In this document: positions 24,023 through 34,639 of the stretch, piece by piece
Layout of the letters: every line of letters starts with the position of its first letter
How positions within the stretch are numbered: the first letter of the stretch is position 1
Origin: Megalonaias nervosa
Lineage: Eukaryota > Mollusca > Bivalvia > Unionida > Unionidae
Length of the DNA: 64,000 nucleotides
Assembly (NCBI GenBank): GCA_016617855.1
Contig: JAECUM010093726.1
Location: 17,009 to 81,008, forward strand
Direction of reading: 5' to 3'
Translations under genes and position numbers: made by a program
The notes under the pieces: model-generated
Seen by the model: only the letters and a program-made list of their open reading frames with translations
What the model was told of the DNA's origin: nothing
Databases searched by the model: none

Positions 24023-25310
24023 CTACGATACTATGTCTAGCTAATGGATCATATACCGATGGTACTGATGACAACTCTGATATTTGATTATTTCTGTGGT
24101 ATATATCATCATATTCAGTGTCGGCTGATTCAGAATAGCTATCTTTTCTCGCTATATTCTGCATTCGCCTAAGATGCATCGGTACCAATCTTTAACATAT
24201 CCGCATATGTTTTAGTCATATAAAGTGAATCTGTGGCAATGCTAACCGCATTATCAGGAAATCTGTTTAGCATCGATAATAAATTTATCGAAACATACGC
24301 TAACATCGAGGATCTTAAATGAGTAAACTGTAGTGGGTCAGCATCAATGTAGCTCACAATTATACCTAATTTAGATCCGTCCGACAAGTAAGCATTATTC
24401 AGGCTTATAAATGTGCCTTTCTCTGTTGTAACAGTAATTATAAAATCAAGTTCAGCATCTTCGATGATTGATCGACAACAATATCGTTTGTGATCACATG
24501 AACCACCCTGAGTACATTTACCAATTATTGTTCTGCCAAGATCCTTTGCAAGCTTATTTTCATATTCAGTATCATCGGGATTTCGCTGAAAGATTATTTC
24601 AAGAACAGTTTTTCTCATCTTCGAAGGGTTTTGGTAACCAGACTTGTTTCTGTGGACGATACGATATTTTTGCATCGATTACAACCAACGATGCTAAAAT
24701 TCCTGCATCAAGCATATATCGTAATACCACCATTGGAGCCCAACATTTTTCTGAAAAATGACGACCAAACCAATCATTAACAATCGGAAGGATATTTGGC
24801 GTGAGCGGAATCGATTCAATACGTGCAAATCCAGTCACATCAAAATCTGGTAAATGTCCATTTATCGCAACTCTGGTCATCTCGTGTGTTGAATTTCTAA
24901 ATCTCTTAAAACATTCAGATCACTCTCCCATTCCAAGAACACTTCCAAGATAACATGCAACCATTTCAACGGAGATAACGTCTCCACAATCGTATTTAGC
25001 CTTCCATAACCCGCCATGTTCGTAATCCACACAGCTGTGTTGGACATCTTCAAGAAATTCCAATCTTGTCGGCGACCATGAATTTTTCTCCTGAACAAAG
25101 TGATCGGCAATTGACGGAACAGTAAATCAATTACCGAGTATACTTTCGACATCGGTATATTTCAATGCAAGATTTTTCATTTCCTCGTGGAGAAAGTCTG
25201 CACGATGAATATCTCCATTAGGTCGTACAAACTGATCATAATTTCCATATTCGGAACTTTGATCTCCTGTTGGTGTTATTAGGCACTGACTGCAAAAAAT
25301 CCAGTCGGTT
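24023..25310 (-). pseudogene. Family B DNA polymerase (Polinton-type), C-terminal half
   Basis: Read leftwards from 25310, one frame gives NYDQFVRPNGDIHRADFL, a SVEMVACYLGSVLGMGE segment (motif A region), THEMTRVAINGHLPDFD and IVNDWFGRHFSEK. Another frame then continues with GKCTQGGSCDHKR, LRSSMLAYVSINLLSML (motif B region) and SIATDSLYM (motif C, with the T-D-S core). The tail reaches SVYDPLARHS and ends at the SINE. Stops occur near 25130 and 24930, and a frameshift near 24610. The exonuclease half that should precede it was not found. An HNH-type gene begins on the other strand right where the polymerase stops. This polymerase is of a different subfamily from the one at 49-53 kb. Confidence 0.75.
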
Positions 25311-25312
25311 TT

Positions 25313-25757
25313 GTCAATAATGATGGTTATGTTTTATTCTGTGCCGGGGTAAATTATATCGTTGTCACCGGATTGTCTATAAATGTTTTCACCTATTGAT
25401 TGAAAAAGGACTTGTGATTGATCATATTAATTCAGATTCAAAAAATAACTCTTTGAATAATTTACAGGCTATTACACAAAGTCAGAATTGCGAAATATGA
25501 AAAACTTAAAAATATAAAAAATTTGCCAGACCGTTTATATCTGTAAATACAGAGACGTGGGAAGAAATAGAATTTCCATCGATGTATGCAGCTGCCAAAT
25601 ATTTTAATATTTTTCTAGCTGCGGTAAAACACGTCGCAGATAAAATAACCAGATCAGCATTTTCAAAGAAATACAAACAAAGCATGCTATTTAAGATTCT
25701 GACCCCTAAAGTCACTCCTGAATTTAACTCTATCGTAAAACAGAAAAATACTTGAAG
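25313..25757 (+). pseudogene. HNH homing endonuclease with NUMOD-like domain
   Basis: The plus strand encodes NNDGYVLFC and, one base out of frame, LYRCHRIVYKCF. GLVIDHINSDSKNNSLNNLQ follows, the HNH core with D-H and the N-N-S-L-x-N-L block, and then ITQSQN. After two stops comes TWEEIEFPSMYAAAKYFNI, with KITRSAFSKKYKQ shortly after, which resembles the NUMOD1 DNA-binding module that often follows HNH nucleases. Such enzymes cut DNA at a specific site and spread by homing. They are typical of phages, organelles and large DNA viruses. Here the gene lies inside a Polinton-type element, antiparallel to and abutting the truncated polymerase. At least one frameshift and two stops show it is inactive. 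Confidence 0.75.
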
Positions 25758-25789
25758 GGAAGTAACTCTGTCAATCAAATATACCTCGA

Positions 25790-26077
25790 TTGGAGAGATT
25801 AAAGAATAACCTCGTTTATATTTTACAAGTATATTCGCTTATAATATTTTTTTCTATCTTCGGTACAACATATCGAACCGAATCGGCGTTTTCAAAGAAA
25901 TACAAACAAAACTTAATATTTCAGTATTTCACTCCTGAATTTTACTCTGTCGTAAGACAGAGAAGTTCAACGTTCAATGACGAAGTGATAGACGAAGTCG
26001 TTGACAAAGTCAAGGAAAATAACTCTGTCAGCAATGGTAGACAGATTAAAGACCTTGTGTTATACAATAATAAATAA
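25790..26077 (+). pseudogene. Tandem second copy of the NUMOD-like segment
   Basis: SAFSKKYKQNLIFQYFTPEF repeats the end of the previous gene (SAFSKKYKQSMLFKILTP) about 240 bp downstream. It continues into an acidic tail (DEVIDEVVDKVKE). It is a local duplication of the 3' part of the endonuclease gene. The tail resembles the end of the frame at 33848-34138 across the retrotransposon, so the two may once have been adjacent. Confidence 0.5.
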
Positions 26078-26399
26078 TGATTTCTTTGGTTGGCTTTCTA
26101 AAAAAAAACATCCTAGTTTTTCTGAATCTGTCAGGTTTTTTGTTTCCTCCAAATTTCCTCGGTGATAATAATTTGGAAAAAATAGAAAAATAATGAAGTG
26201 AGCTACTTTTGGATTTCCAGGTATTGGTCAGCTTATATAGTATATCACACATATTACCATTGGGGGTCATCCCTATTTTGCTCGACACTCAACAGAAAAA
26301 AAGCACACCTTCCCCACCATGTCACCACGTGGAGCGTGCTATTTTGCACTCCCCGCGGTTGATCGTAGGATGGTGTGCAGAAATCTCTTGAACGTAGAG

Positions 26400-26616
26400 A
26401 TGGACCCCGGTGGTGGTGGTGGTGTGTGTCTGTGTGTGTATGTGTGCATGTGTGTGTGTGTGTGTGTGTGTGCATATGTATATATGTAAAGAAATGTAAA
26501 TAGATGTATATATGTAAATAGATGCAAATAGATGTATAGATATAAATAGATGTACACACACATATATATGTGTGTGTGTGTGTGTGTTTGTGTAAATAGA
26601 TGTATTTATCTAAATA

Positions 26617-26694
<78 letters not shown>
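26400..26694. repeat. (TG)n, TAGATG-rich and (TA)n microsatellite tract
   Basis: TG runs at about 26413-26475 and 26567-26590 flank degenerate ATAGATGTA repeats, followed by about 33 TA units to 26691. The tract abuts, and probably replaces, the first bases of the retrotransposon's 5' LTR. Confidence 0.95.
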
Positions 26695-26695
<1 letters not shown>

Positions 26696-27591
26696 TCTAA
26701 TATCTAACTAAATTGTGTGTTAGTTTTAAAATTCTTTTCATTTATTTTTTTTCATTACATTTTCTTTATTTTCGCTGGATTTGATATTTTTTTGCAGTAA
26801 ATTCTGTTTGTATAGAACGCAAAAAGTGTTACATTAGCACCATCTGTAGCTCATAGAGTGATAACGATTGACTATTTCCAAGGTCATTTCCGCCCGCGTG
26901 TTAACTGGATTTTAAACAGACTTTCATTTTTATATATTTGCTGTGTGAGAATTTGGTTCTTAGATAGGGCTGTTTTTGCTACGTGACAAATTTCATATTT
27001 GTTATTGTATTGTTTAAGCGTTAAGAGACCACGTGACCCATCGAACGGGAATGGGATGACGTTTTTAGTTGGGTTTAATACTTGTGTCTTAGTGAAATCT
27101 AGCTAGTCGTTCTTAACACCTTGAGGGAACAAGGTGTTTCTGTTGTTGTTGTCAGATTATTTTGAAGTTCATCTACTTTTTGGATAAAATAATTTATTCT
27201 CTAGAAGACTAAACAAGTGTACTTTCTTACAAAAAAGTTCTGGGAGAAAGAAATTTAGTGGAAATTTATTCTGAAATTAGCTACGGAAACATAAACTGTG
27301 ATTCAATCGAGGCTCTGTTACCATCATTACAGACATCATCTGACGTCATCGCCTCCATATTGGAATTACATCGAGAGTCGAACCTTTATTCAATTAGAGA
27401 TGTTTGTGATATGACTTATATTTCAATTCTAGGATTAATTTTGGACTATATTCACAAACCGTTAGTCCTATTTCATATTTTTACTGTGTTTTCTAGGGAA
27501 ATAAATTATCTTGTTACAATTTACAAAGCTTGTTGGCTTCACTCTTTTCTCTTGTTATTTTTGTACGAGCCTACACGTAACAAAAGAAAAT
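26695..27591 (+). repeat. 5' LTR
   Basis: From GTGTGTTAGTTTTAAAATTC (26714) to about 27405 it matches the 3' LTR at about 90%. Conserved blocks include GAGACCA.GTGACCCATCGAACGG and CTAGTCGTTCTTAACACCTT. The first bases are merged with the TA microsatellite. The last about 190 bp before the PBS have no clear partner in the 3' copy. Confidence 0.85.
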
Positions 27592-27609
27592 TGGGGACTC
27601 GTCCGAGAT
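27592..27609 (+). promoter_or_regulatory. Primer binding site, tRNA-Pro-like
   Basis: TGGGGACTCGTCCGAGAT begins with TGG and closely resembles the tRNA-Pro primer site used by some retroviruses. It lies immediately downstream of the presumed 5' LTR and was probably used to prime minus-strand synthesis. Confidence 0.7.
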
Positions 27610-27739
27610 ATATGAATTTTGGCTAAAATATTTTAGACAATTATTTTTTGAAATTCAAATTCCCCTGGTTTTTTAATTCCCAAGGACTATTTTACATTTT
27701 GTTTGAAATCTTTAGTGAAAACAACAGGCTTTCATTCAG

Positions 27740-29140
27740 AATGTCATCAAAAATTTAAACTTTTCTTTCTAGTCCTACTCAGGAGCATTTGGATAGTGTG
27801 AAAAAGATGAGTTGCTTGATCGTGCCAGAAAATACTATCTTTCTGAGGCAAAAGCGTCGTTAACGAAACAAGAAATTAAAAATATTTTGATTCAATATTT
27901 GGTAGAGAAGAATGTTCTTGATAAAAGTGTTTTGGCTTCGATCAGTAAATCGGTATCGGACTCTGACATAAAAGCAATGGAATTAAAACTGAAATACAAA
28001 ATGGAATTGGAGTTAAGGAAGCTCGAGCTTCAGAAAGAGAAAGAGCGAATGCAGTTGCAATTAGAAGAGAAGCAATTGCAGTTGCAATTTGAAGAGAAGG
28101 GGGGAGAGAGAGAGACAGAAGATAGAGAAATATAATCAATTACAATTTGAGAAAGAGGAGAAAGAGATATAGTGGAGAGAAAGAAAGACAAATGGAGTTA
28201 CAAAAAGAACAAATACAATTACAAAAAGAACAAATGCACGTATAGATGCAAAAGGAGAAGGATGAACAGGAATTTCAAATAAAAATGAAAGAACTTGAGC
28301 TGGCAAGTGAAAAGCACGATCTCACTTTGCATACAAATGCACGTTTTGACATTACAAGAAATGTCAGTTTAGTGCCCCCTTTTAGAGAAAAAGAATTAGA
28401 TAAATATTTTCCTCGTTTTGAAAAAGTTGCGAAAAATTTGAAACGGCCAAGGGAGTGTTGGACTCAGTTACTACAAGGTGTACTTATATTTCAAGCTAGT
28501 GATATTTACCATTCAAAGTCAGTACATCAAAGTTCTGACAATGATTTGGTTAAGGAGTGCATCTTAAAGTGTTATACGTTAGTCACTGTGTCTTATCGGC
28601 AAAAATTCAGAAACTATAAAGAAGAACCCGGACAAACTCATGTCTAATTTGCAAGCGAAAAATATCAGTTATTTAAGAGATAATGCTTACTGAAGAAACG
28701 TGAACAAGATTATGAAAGTCTCGAACAACTTCTGTTACTTGAAGAGTGCAAAAATTGTGTTCCTAATGACATTAAGAATCATCTTGAAGAGCATAAGATT
28801 CAAATCTTGGAAAATGCTGCTCTTGCTGCTGATGAGTATTCCTTAACTCATAAAATCCATCTTGTAGGCAAATCTTTCACTCAGCAGTCTACTGGTAGAA
28901 AGGTATTTCAGTCTAATACAACTCCTTCTAAAACTCAGTCTGGCACAACTTCTAAAAATCAAGCTTTTGATAAAATTGATTCAAAATCCTTGTCTATTCC
29001 TACGTGTACCTATTGCAAGAAAAAAGGACACGTCATTCCTATTTGCTTCAAATTGAAACATAGGCATCAGAATCAAGATAGTCCTATACCAAATGCTCTT
29101 ATTTCTAAGAGGTCAAGGTCACGGTCATGTATTGAAAGCA
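27740..29140 (+). pseudogene. Gypsy gag (capsid and nucleocapsid)
   Basis: The gag-like frame starts at about 27740 (ATGTCATC) and is frameshifted near 27800. Its first part (27812-28135 and 28246-28350) is a long, highly charged coiled coil rich in Lys, Glu, Gln and Leu. A capsid-like region follows (YFPRFEKVAKNLKRP, then YRQKFRNYKEEPGQTHV), with a stop at 28645. Near 29000-29050 is one zinc knuckle, CTYCKKKGHVIPIC (C-x2-C-x4-H-x4-C). The product would have packaged the element RNA in cytoplasmic particles. Confidence 0.75.
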
Positions 29141-29199
29141 ATACATTCGTTGGGTCTCAAAAACCCCAGTCTGATTTTATTATGGTGAATTATGAACCA

Positions 29200-29560
29200 T
29201 TCATGTCGAATGCTTATATATCACTCTTGGGTGATTTGGACAATCCTATCCCTATTAAAATTGTAAGGGATACAGGAGCTTCTCAGAGTCTTTTATTATC
29301 AGGTACTTTGCCTTTTTCTGAGAAGTCCTGTTCTAATGAGAGTGTTCTCATTCAGGGAGTAGAGTGAGTCTTTGTCAACGTTCCTCCCCATTCTGTAAAT
29401 TTGTCATCAGACTTAGTTTCAGGATATGTGACAGTCGGAATAGTGTCTACTTAACCCGTTGAGGGCATTCTTTTGTTGCTAGGCAACGACCTAGCTGGAG
29501 AAAAAGTTGTGGTTAATCCACTTGTAACTGACAAACCTTCTTTGGATCAGAATTTGATCA
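29200..29560 (+). pseudogene. Gypsy aspartic protease
   Basis: KIVRDTGASQSLLL contains the retropepsin active-site triplet D-T-G and lies in the same frame as the zinc knuckle. A TGA at about 29365 ends the frame, and the flap and second conserved region (PVEGILLLLGNDLAG-like, about 29455-29505) continue beyond stops. Confidence 0.75.
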
Positions 29561-29593
29561 AATTGAAAAAGAAATCCCTGATTTATAACCAGC

Positions 29594-31060
29594 TTGAGCA
29601 GTTGCCAGGCTATGGCAAAGAAAGCTCTTGAGAATGATTTTGATAAGGAAAATATTCCTTTAGCCGACACATGCATTGGTCAAGCTTTTGACGAGGTCAC
29701 TTTCACTCCTTGTTTGGATCAATCAAAAAGTATTGATCACAGTGATCATCTTTTAACTATTCATTCTCTTTTATCTAAACAGGATGGTAAACGACAGTCA
29801 CTTGTCGTCGAACAGGAAAAAGATCATGAGATCTCCTGTTTGTTTCAGAGGGCCAGTAGTGAAACTGAAGCCACTGAAGAACCTGTCTGTTATTTCATTA
29901 AAAATGGAATTATTATAAGAAAATGGAGACCTTCCGAGGTACCTGCTGGTTATGAGTGATCAGTCAATTATCAAATTGTAGTTCCAAAATCGTACAGACA
30001 GGAAATACTTAGTTTGGCCCACGACACTCCTCTGGCTGGTCATTTAGTGATAAATAAAACTTATCACAAGATCTTAACTCACTTTTATTGGTCAAAAATC
30101 AAAAGTGATTTTTTTTTTAAATTTTGTAGATCTTGTCATACTTGTCAAATTGTAGGGAAACCCAATCAGAAGATACCTAAGGCTCATCTGCAACCAATTC
30201 CTGTATTTGACGAACCATTTAGCAGAATTATGGTATATTGTGTTGGTCCCTTACTTAAGACCAAGTCAGGCAACCAATATTTGTTGACCGTTATGTGTGC
30301 GTCAACAAGATTCCCAGAGGCAATTCCTTTGAGGAGTATTACAACCAAAACCATAGTGAAAGCTTTGATCAAGTTTTTTACTCAATTTGGCCTTCCCAAA
30401 TCTGTCTAATCGGATCAAGGATCAAATGTCATGTCTGGAATTGTCCAGCAAACCATGCACGAATTAGGCATTCAACGATTTAAATATTCTGCCTACCACC
30501 CTGAGAGCCAAAGGGCTTTAAAAAGATTTCATCAAACTTTGAAGAATATGATTCGATCATATTGCTTTGATACGAGTCAAGATTGAGATGAAGGCATTCA
30601 TTTACTTTTGTTTGCTGTTATGGAGTCCGTTCAAGACTCTTTAGGATTCAGTCCCTTTGAACTAGTTTTTGGACATACTGTGCGAGGACTTTTGAAGTTG
30701 TTGAAAGAAAATCTTCTTTCTAATGAAGATACTGAGCTCAATCTTCTTGATTATGTTTCTGATTTTAAGTACAAGTTGTAAAAGGCTTGTGAGGTCGCAA
30801 GAACAACTCTGCGCTCTACTCAATCAAAAATGAAATCAAGATATGATAAAAACTCAAGAGATAGGAGTTTTCAACTTGGTGATAGAGTTCTAGCTCTCAC
30901 CCATTCCACAAAATCCTGTTCAGGCCAAGTACTATGGTCCATACACGGTTGTAAAGAAAGTAAATGATTTAAATTATATCATAAATACTCCTGATAGGCG
31001 AAAATAAAACAACTTTGCCACATTAACATGTCAAAGGAGTATATTGAAAAAGATAACCAA
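29594..31060 (+). pseudogene. Gypsy integrase, located before reverse transcriptase
   Basis: After a linker (29594-29959) the same frame gives the HHCC zinc domain, which runs AHDTPLAGH, HFYWSKIKSDF, FCRSCHTCQIVG. The core follows: IMVYCVGPL has Tyr where the first catalytic Asp is expected, SDQGSN has the second Asp, and YHPESQRALKRFHQ has Lys where the catalytic Glu is expected. The C-terminal part includes SMKSRYDKN-like and GDRVLAL blocks, and then HINM (about 31020), the usual integrase end. Stops occur at about 29957, 30407, 30584 and 30779. The frame is otherwise shared, so decay is recent or moderate. Confidence 0.8.
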
Positions 31061-31099
31061 GTAAATCATGCAATTAATTTAGTTGTACCTGTCCCACCA

Positions 31100-32132
31100 A
31101 CTGGGGACTAAAGTGAAGAAATTCAATTGGACACTGTTGATCTTGGAGCAACAAATCTTCGGAATTCGGAAATTATGAACATTCTGGACCAGAAACGTTT
31201 GCATTTACAACAAGAAGACAGGAATTAACGTAAACAGTTATTATTCGAATATGAGCACTTGTTTCCAGATATTGCTACAAGGACAATCACTGTTTTTCAT
31301 GACGTTGAAATTATAGATTCAAACCCTATGAAACAACACCCATACAGGATGAACCCTCTGAAACAGGAATACTTGAAAAAGGAAATTCAGTATTTGCTGG
31401 AGAACGATTTCAATGAGCCCAGTAAAACTGTCTGCAGTTCACCATGTATACTTGTTCAGAAACCGGATAAAACTTTCCATATGTGCACTAATTATAGAAA
31501 GGTGAATAGTGTGACAAAATCAGAATCATTTCCATTACAAGAATCGATTACTGTTTGATAAAATTGGAAAAGGCAAGTACGTCACCAAATTTGACCTTCT
31601 GAAAGGATTTTGGCAAATTCCACTAACGGAAAGGGCAAAGAATATTTCGGTATTTGTGACTCCAGATGGACTCTATCAATGTAAGGTAATGCCTTTCGGG
31701 ATGAAGGGTTCCCCAAGCACTTTTCAACGCTTGATGAATATGATTACTTCCGGTCTACATAATTATGATACTTATATCGATGATGTCATCATCTACAACG
31801 ACAACTGGAAAGAACTTCTCGCGACGATTCGAAAATTCTTTGACAGACTCACTGATGCAAATTTGAGAATCAATTTATCTAAAAGTGAGTTCTGCCGTGC
31901 TTGTATAACTTTTCTAGGACATATTGTGGGACATGGTCAAGTTAAACCTATAGATGCTAAGGTCAAGGCTGTCTCTGATTTCCCTGTACCTGTCAGTAAA
32001 AAGCAAATGATGCGATTTTTGGGTTTGACCGGCTACTATCGGAAATTTTGTTCCAATTTTTCTAATATTGCTGAACCCCGGACAAACTTGTCAAGTAAGA
32101 AATACAAGTTTCTTTGGACTGAAAAATATTAG
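31100..32132 (+). pseudogene. Gypsy reverse transcriptase
   Basis: The N-terminal part (31259-31558) has QHPYRMNPLKQEYLKKEI and CTNYRKVNSVTKSESFPL. After a frameshift near 31555, FDLLKGFWQIPLTERAKN, MPFGMKGSPSTFQRLMN and the catalytic YIDDVIIY follow in one frame, then FLGHIVGHGQ and FLGLTGYYRKF. This is a typical Ty3/gypsy RT with fingers, palm (Y-I-D-D present) and thumb. Confidence 0.9.
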
Positions 32133-32614
32133 GAGGCTTTTGATAGGTTAAAAGCCATACTCAAAACTACGCCGGTTCTCAAAGCTCGAAATTTCAATTA
32201 ATCTTTTAAATTATCTGTTGATGCAAGTGTTGTTGTGGTTGGAGCAGTGTTGATTCAAGAAGATAGAAATGGTCTTGATCACCCAGTGTGCTATTTCTCT
32301 CTAAGAAATTAAATAAGTACCAAAGAAATTACTCAACAATCGAGAAGGAATGTTTGGCTTTAATACTGGCATTACAGCATTTTGAAGTTTACATTAGCTC
32401 AGCTCCTTGAACGGTTGTTGTGTATAGTGATCACAACCCCCTTACTTTCACCGACAAGATGAATAATAGAAATCAAAGATTATTAAGGTATAGTTTGTTT
32501 TTGCAAGAATATAATCTGAACATCAGGAACATCAAAGGAAAAGACAATTTGATTGCAGATGCACTTTCCTGTGTACATCAATATTATTTCATGTATACTT
32601 TATATAATTCATAA
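32133..32614 (+). pseudogene. Gypsy RNase H
   Basis: LSVDASVVVVGAVLIQ (first catalytic Asp) is followed by stops and frame changes near 32310-32410, then MYSDHNPLTFTDKMN and GKDNLIADALSC. The domain closes the pol region, and only about 90 bp of non-coding sequence separates it from the 3' LTR. Confidence 0.8.
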
Positions 32615-32703
32615 GAAGTTTCTTTTCTGATTTTCTTTAACCTCATGTATAATTTACGCATGGTAAAAAGAAAGCTTTATTGTATAAATCTTTCTTTTTC
32701 TTG

Positions 32704-33455
32704 ATGTGGGAAATGTTATCTATATGTAATTAAATTGCCTGTGTGTTAGTTTTAAAATTCTTTTTTTATTTTATTTTTGTTTCATTACATTTTATTGTAA
32801 TGATTATTTTCACGGCATTTGATATATTTTTCCAGTAAATTCTGTTTGTATAGAACTCAAAAGCTGTTCCATTACCATTATTTTTAGCTCATAGATTTTG
32901 TAAACATTGAGTGATAACGATTGGCAATTTCCAGGGCATTTCGACCCACGTGTTAACTGGATTGTAAACAGACTTTCTTTTTATATCTATATATTTGCAG
33001 TGTGAGAATTTGGTTCTCAGAGAGGGCGGTTTTTGGTACGTGACAAATTTCATTATTTTTATTCCGTTGGTCAAGTGTTAAGAGACCATGTGACCCATCG
33101 AACGGGAATGGGATAACGTTTTTAGTTGGGTTTAATATTTGTGTCTTAGTGAAATCTAGCTAGTCGTTCTTAACACCTTGAGGGAACAAGGTGTTTCTAT
33201 TGTTGCTATCAGATTGTTTTGAAGTTCATCTATTTTTTTAATTTATTAATTTATTCTCTAGAAGACTAAATAAGTGTACCTTTTTATAAAACGTTCTGGG
33301 AGAAAGAAAGCCAGTGGAAATTTATTCTGGAATGAACTACGGAAACATAAATTGTGATTCAATCGAGGACCTGTTACCATCAGTACAGACATCATCTGAC
33401 GTCATCGCCTCCATATTAGAATTACATCGAGATTCGAAACTGGATTCAATTAGAA
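32704..33455 (+). repeat. 3' LTR, apparently missing or diverged at its 3' end
   Basis: It starts TGTGGGAAATGTTATC and matches the 5' LTR to ATTACATCGAGATTCG. After TTCAATTAGAAC, near 33455, the two diverge. The following 200 bp contain two copies of a TTGTG(T)GCCGT-like motif. Confidence 0.8.
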
Positions 33456-33658
33456 CTGTAAGTGATTGAAGGTGGAGGTGTATTGCATTCCTGAAATTAG
33501 GGGTGCCATTATTAAGGTTATTAAGATTATATGTTGTGCCGTCCTTAGAATTAATTTAGTTAGGATTGTGTGTTGCGCCGTACTTACATATACTGTAAAT
33601 ACATTCCTGGTAGAGGAATACAAATATTTTTTTTATTTAAATATACATTCATTATATT
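33456..33658. other. Junction between retrotransposon and Polinton
   Basis: AT-rich sequence without a gene. It may be the end of the LTR, non-matching because of rearrangement, or Polinton flank. Confidence 0.4.
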
Positions 33659-33841
33659 ATGAATTACGAAAATATTAATGCGATTATCTCTGCGATGGAA
33701 AAGTTACATGATGATGGTATACAAACGTCTGATCAACTTGATCCTAAAAAAATTATTTATGATTTTGAGGGGCTGCAGGAACGAAAATTTGAAGGTAGAT
33801 ATACATTACCAGCCGAATACAGGTTTATAAAATTGCTCTAA
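33659..33841 (+). CDS. Unrecognised small Polinton ORF
   Basis: Sixty codons from an ATG, no known motif, charged and helix-prone (IISAMEKLHDDG). It ends 6 bp before the next ATG at 33848, a spacing that would fit neighbouring viral genes. It may also be a fragment. Confidence 0.3.
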   Translation: MNYENINAIISAMEKLHDDGIQTSDQLDPKKIIYDFEGLQERKFEGRYTLPAEYRFIKLL

Positions 33842-33847
33842 CAAGAG

Positions 33848-34138
33848 ATGACACAGTCATTGGCGACCGTCGATGACACACAAGTTGAACAATTTGCTTC
33901 GCTTGCACACGAGATTAAGAAAATTAGATCAGAATGGTATCACGAATACGAAACAAAACAGATTGTGAATGCGCGTGTAAGGCGATTAAAAAAGATTATG
34001 CCCGATTGTAAACTCGCTGACTTTGTAGATGGCGAAGTGATTGGGGGCATTGTGAAAGTGAAAGCGGTCACAAAGTCACTGATGACATCTAAACACGGTG
34101 ACAAAGTCGATGACGAAGTCATTGGTAACGGATTGTGA
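33848..34138 (+). CDS. Unrecognised Polinton ORF with charged repeats
   Basis: Ninety-six codons from an ATG, rich in Lys, Glu and Val. Its first half is probably helical (FASLAHEIKKIRSEW, ARVRRLKKIMPDCK). The last third has repeated D-E-V-I-G motifs, and a third imperfect repeat continues beyond the stop to about 34185. The tail resembles the acidic tail at 25970-26010 on the other side of the retrotransposon. Confidence 0.35.
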   Translation: MTQSLATVDDTQVEQFASLAHEIKKIRSEWYHEYETKQIVNARVRRLKKIMPDCKLADFVDGEVIGGIVKVKAVTKSLMTSKHGDKVDDEVIGNGL

Positions 34139-34308
34139 AAGTGAATGTAGTGACAGTAGTGACAAACTCGATGAAGAAGTCATGGGTAACAGCTTAAAAC
34201 GGCGATTAAGTCACTGGTGAAAGTGTGAAACAAATGGAAAAATTAATTTCTGAGTATAGTAAAAAAATATTGATATGTGCTGTTTTGTTCTGAATCAGAA
34301 TATTTATT

Positions 34309-34569
34309 TTAACACTTTTTGTGCTTTTCAAATTTAATACAAAAATGTGCGTAAATCAGAATTTGATCTCTATCGTTCACAATCGTAATAATATGTTCTT
34401 GCTGCAGCTCATTTAACTGTGACTGCGCAAACAAAAGTTCTTCTTCGCCATATTCATCACTAAGTATATCAACACTAAACTTTTCTGTGTGTGGAAGTGT
34501 CAAGATTGTTCTGACGGAACTTTTGAGTACCACCTTTTCGTATACAAAAACTCTCGCGTATTGGTACAT
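34309..34569 (-). CDS. Unrecognised Polinton ORF
   Basis: About 86 codons from ATG at 34569, no recognisable family. It has a short region of Gln/Leu-rich helix (SQLNELQQEHIITIV). It lies just downstream of, and co-directional with, the capsid gene block. Confidence 0.3.
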   Translation of the reverse strand: MYQYARVFVYEKVVLKSSVRTILTLPHTEKFSVDILSDEYGEEELLFAQSQLNELQQEHIITIVNDRDQILIYAHFCIKFEKHKKC

Positions 34570-34639
34570 ATATAATACCACATTAATAATTGTTTGACAG
34601 AATTTTTTTATTTTACAAAATCATTATCGTGGAGTTTAA

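Larger units (their letters stand above)
26695..33455 (+). mobile_element. Ty3/gypsy LTR retrotransposon with Gmr1-type domain order, nested in the Polinton
   Basis: LTR-like direct repeats (26695-27591 and 32704-33455) flank coding remnants in the order gag, CCHC knuckle, protease, integrase, reverse transcriptase, RNase H. A primer-binding-site candidate follows the first LTR at 27592. Most gypsy elements have integrase last. Integrase upstream of reverse transcriptase is the arrangement described for Gmr1-like gypsy elements. Stops and frameshifts occur in every domain, and two integrase catalytic residues appear changed. Because it lies between Polinton genes, it inserted after the Polinton. 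Confidence 0.85.
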
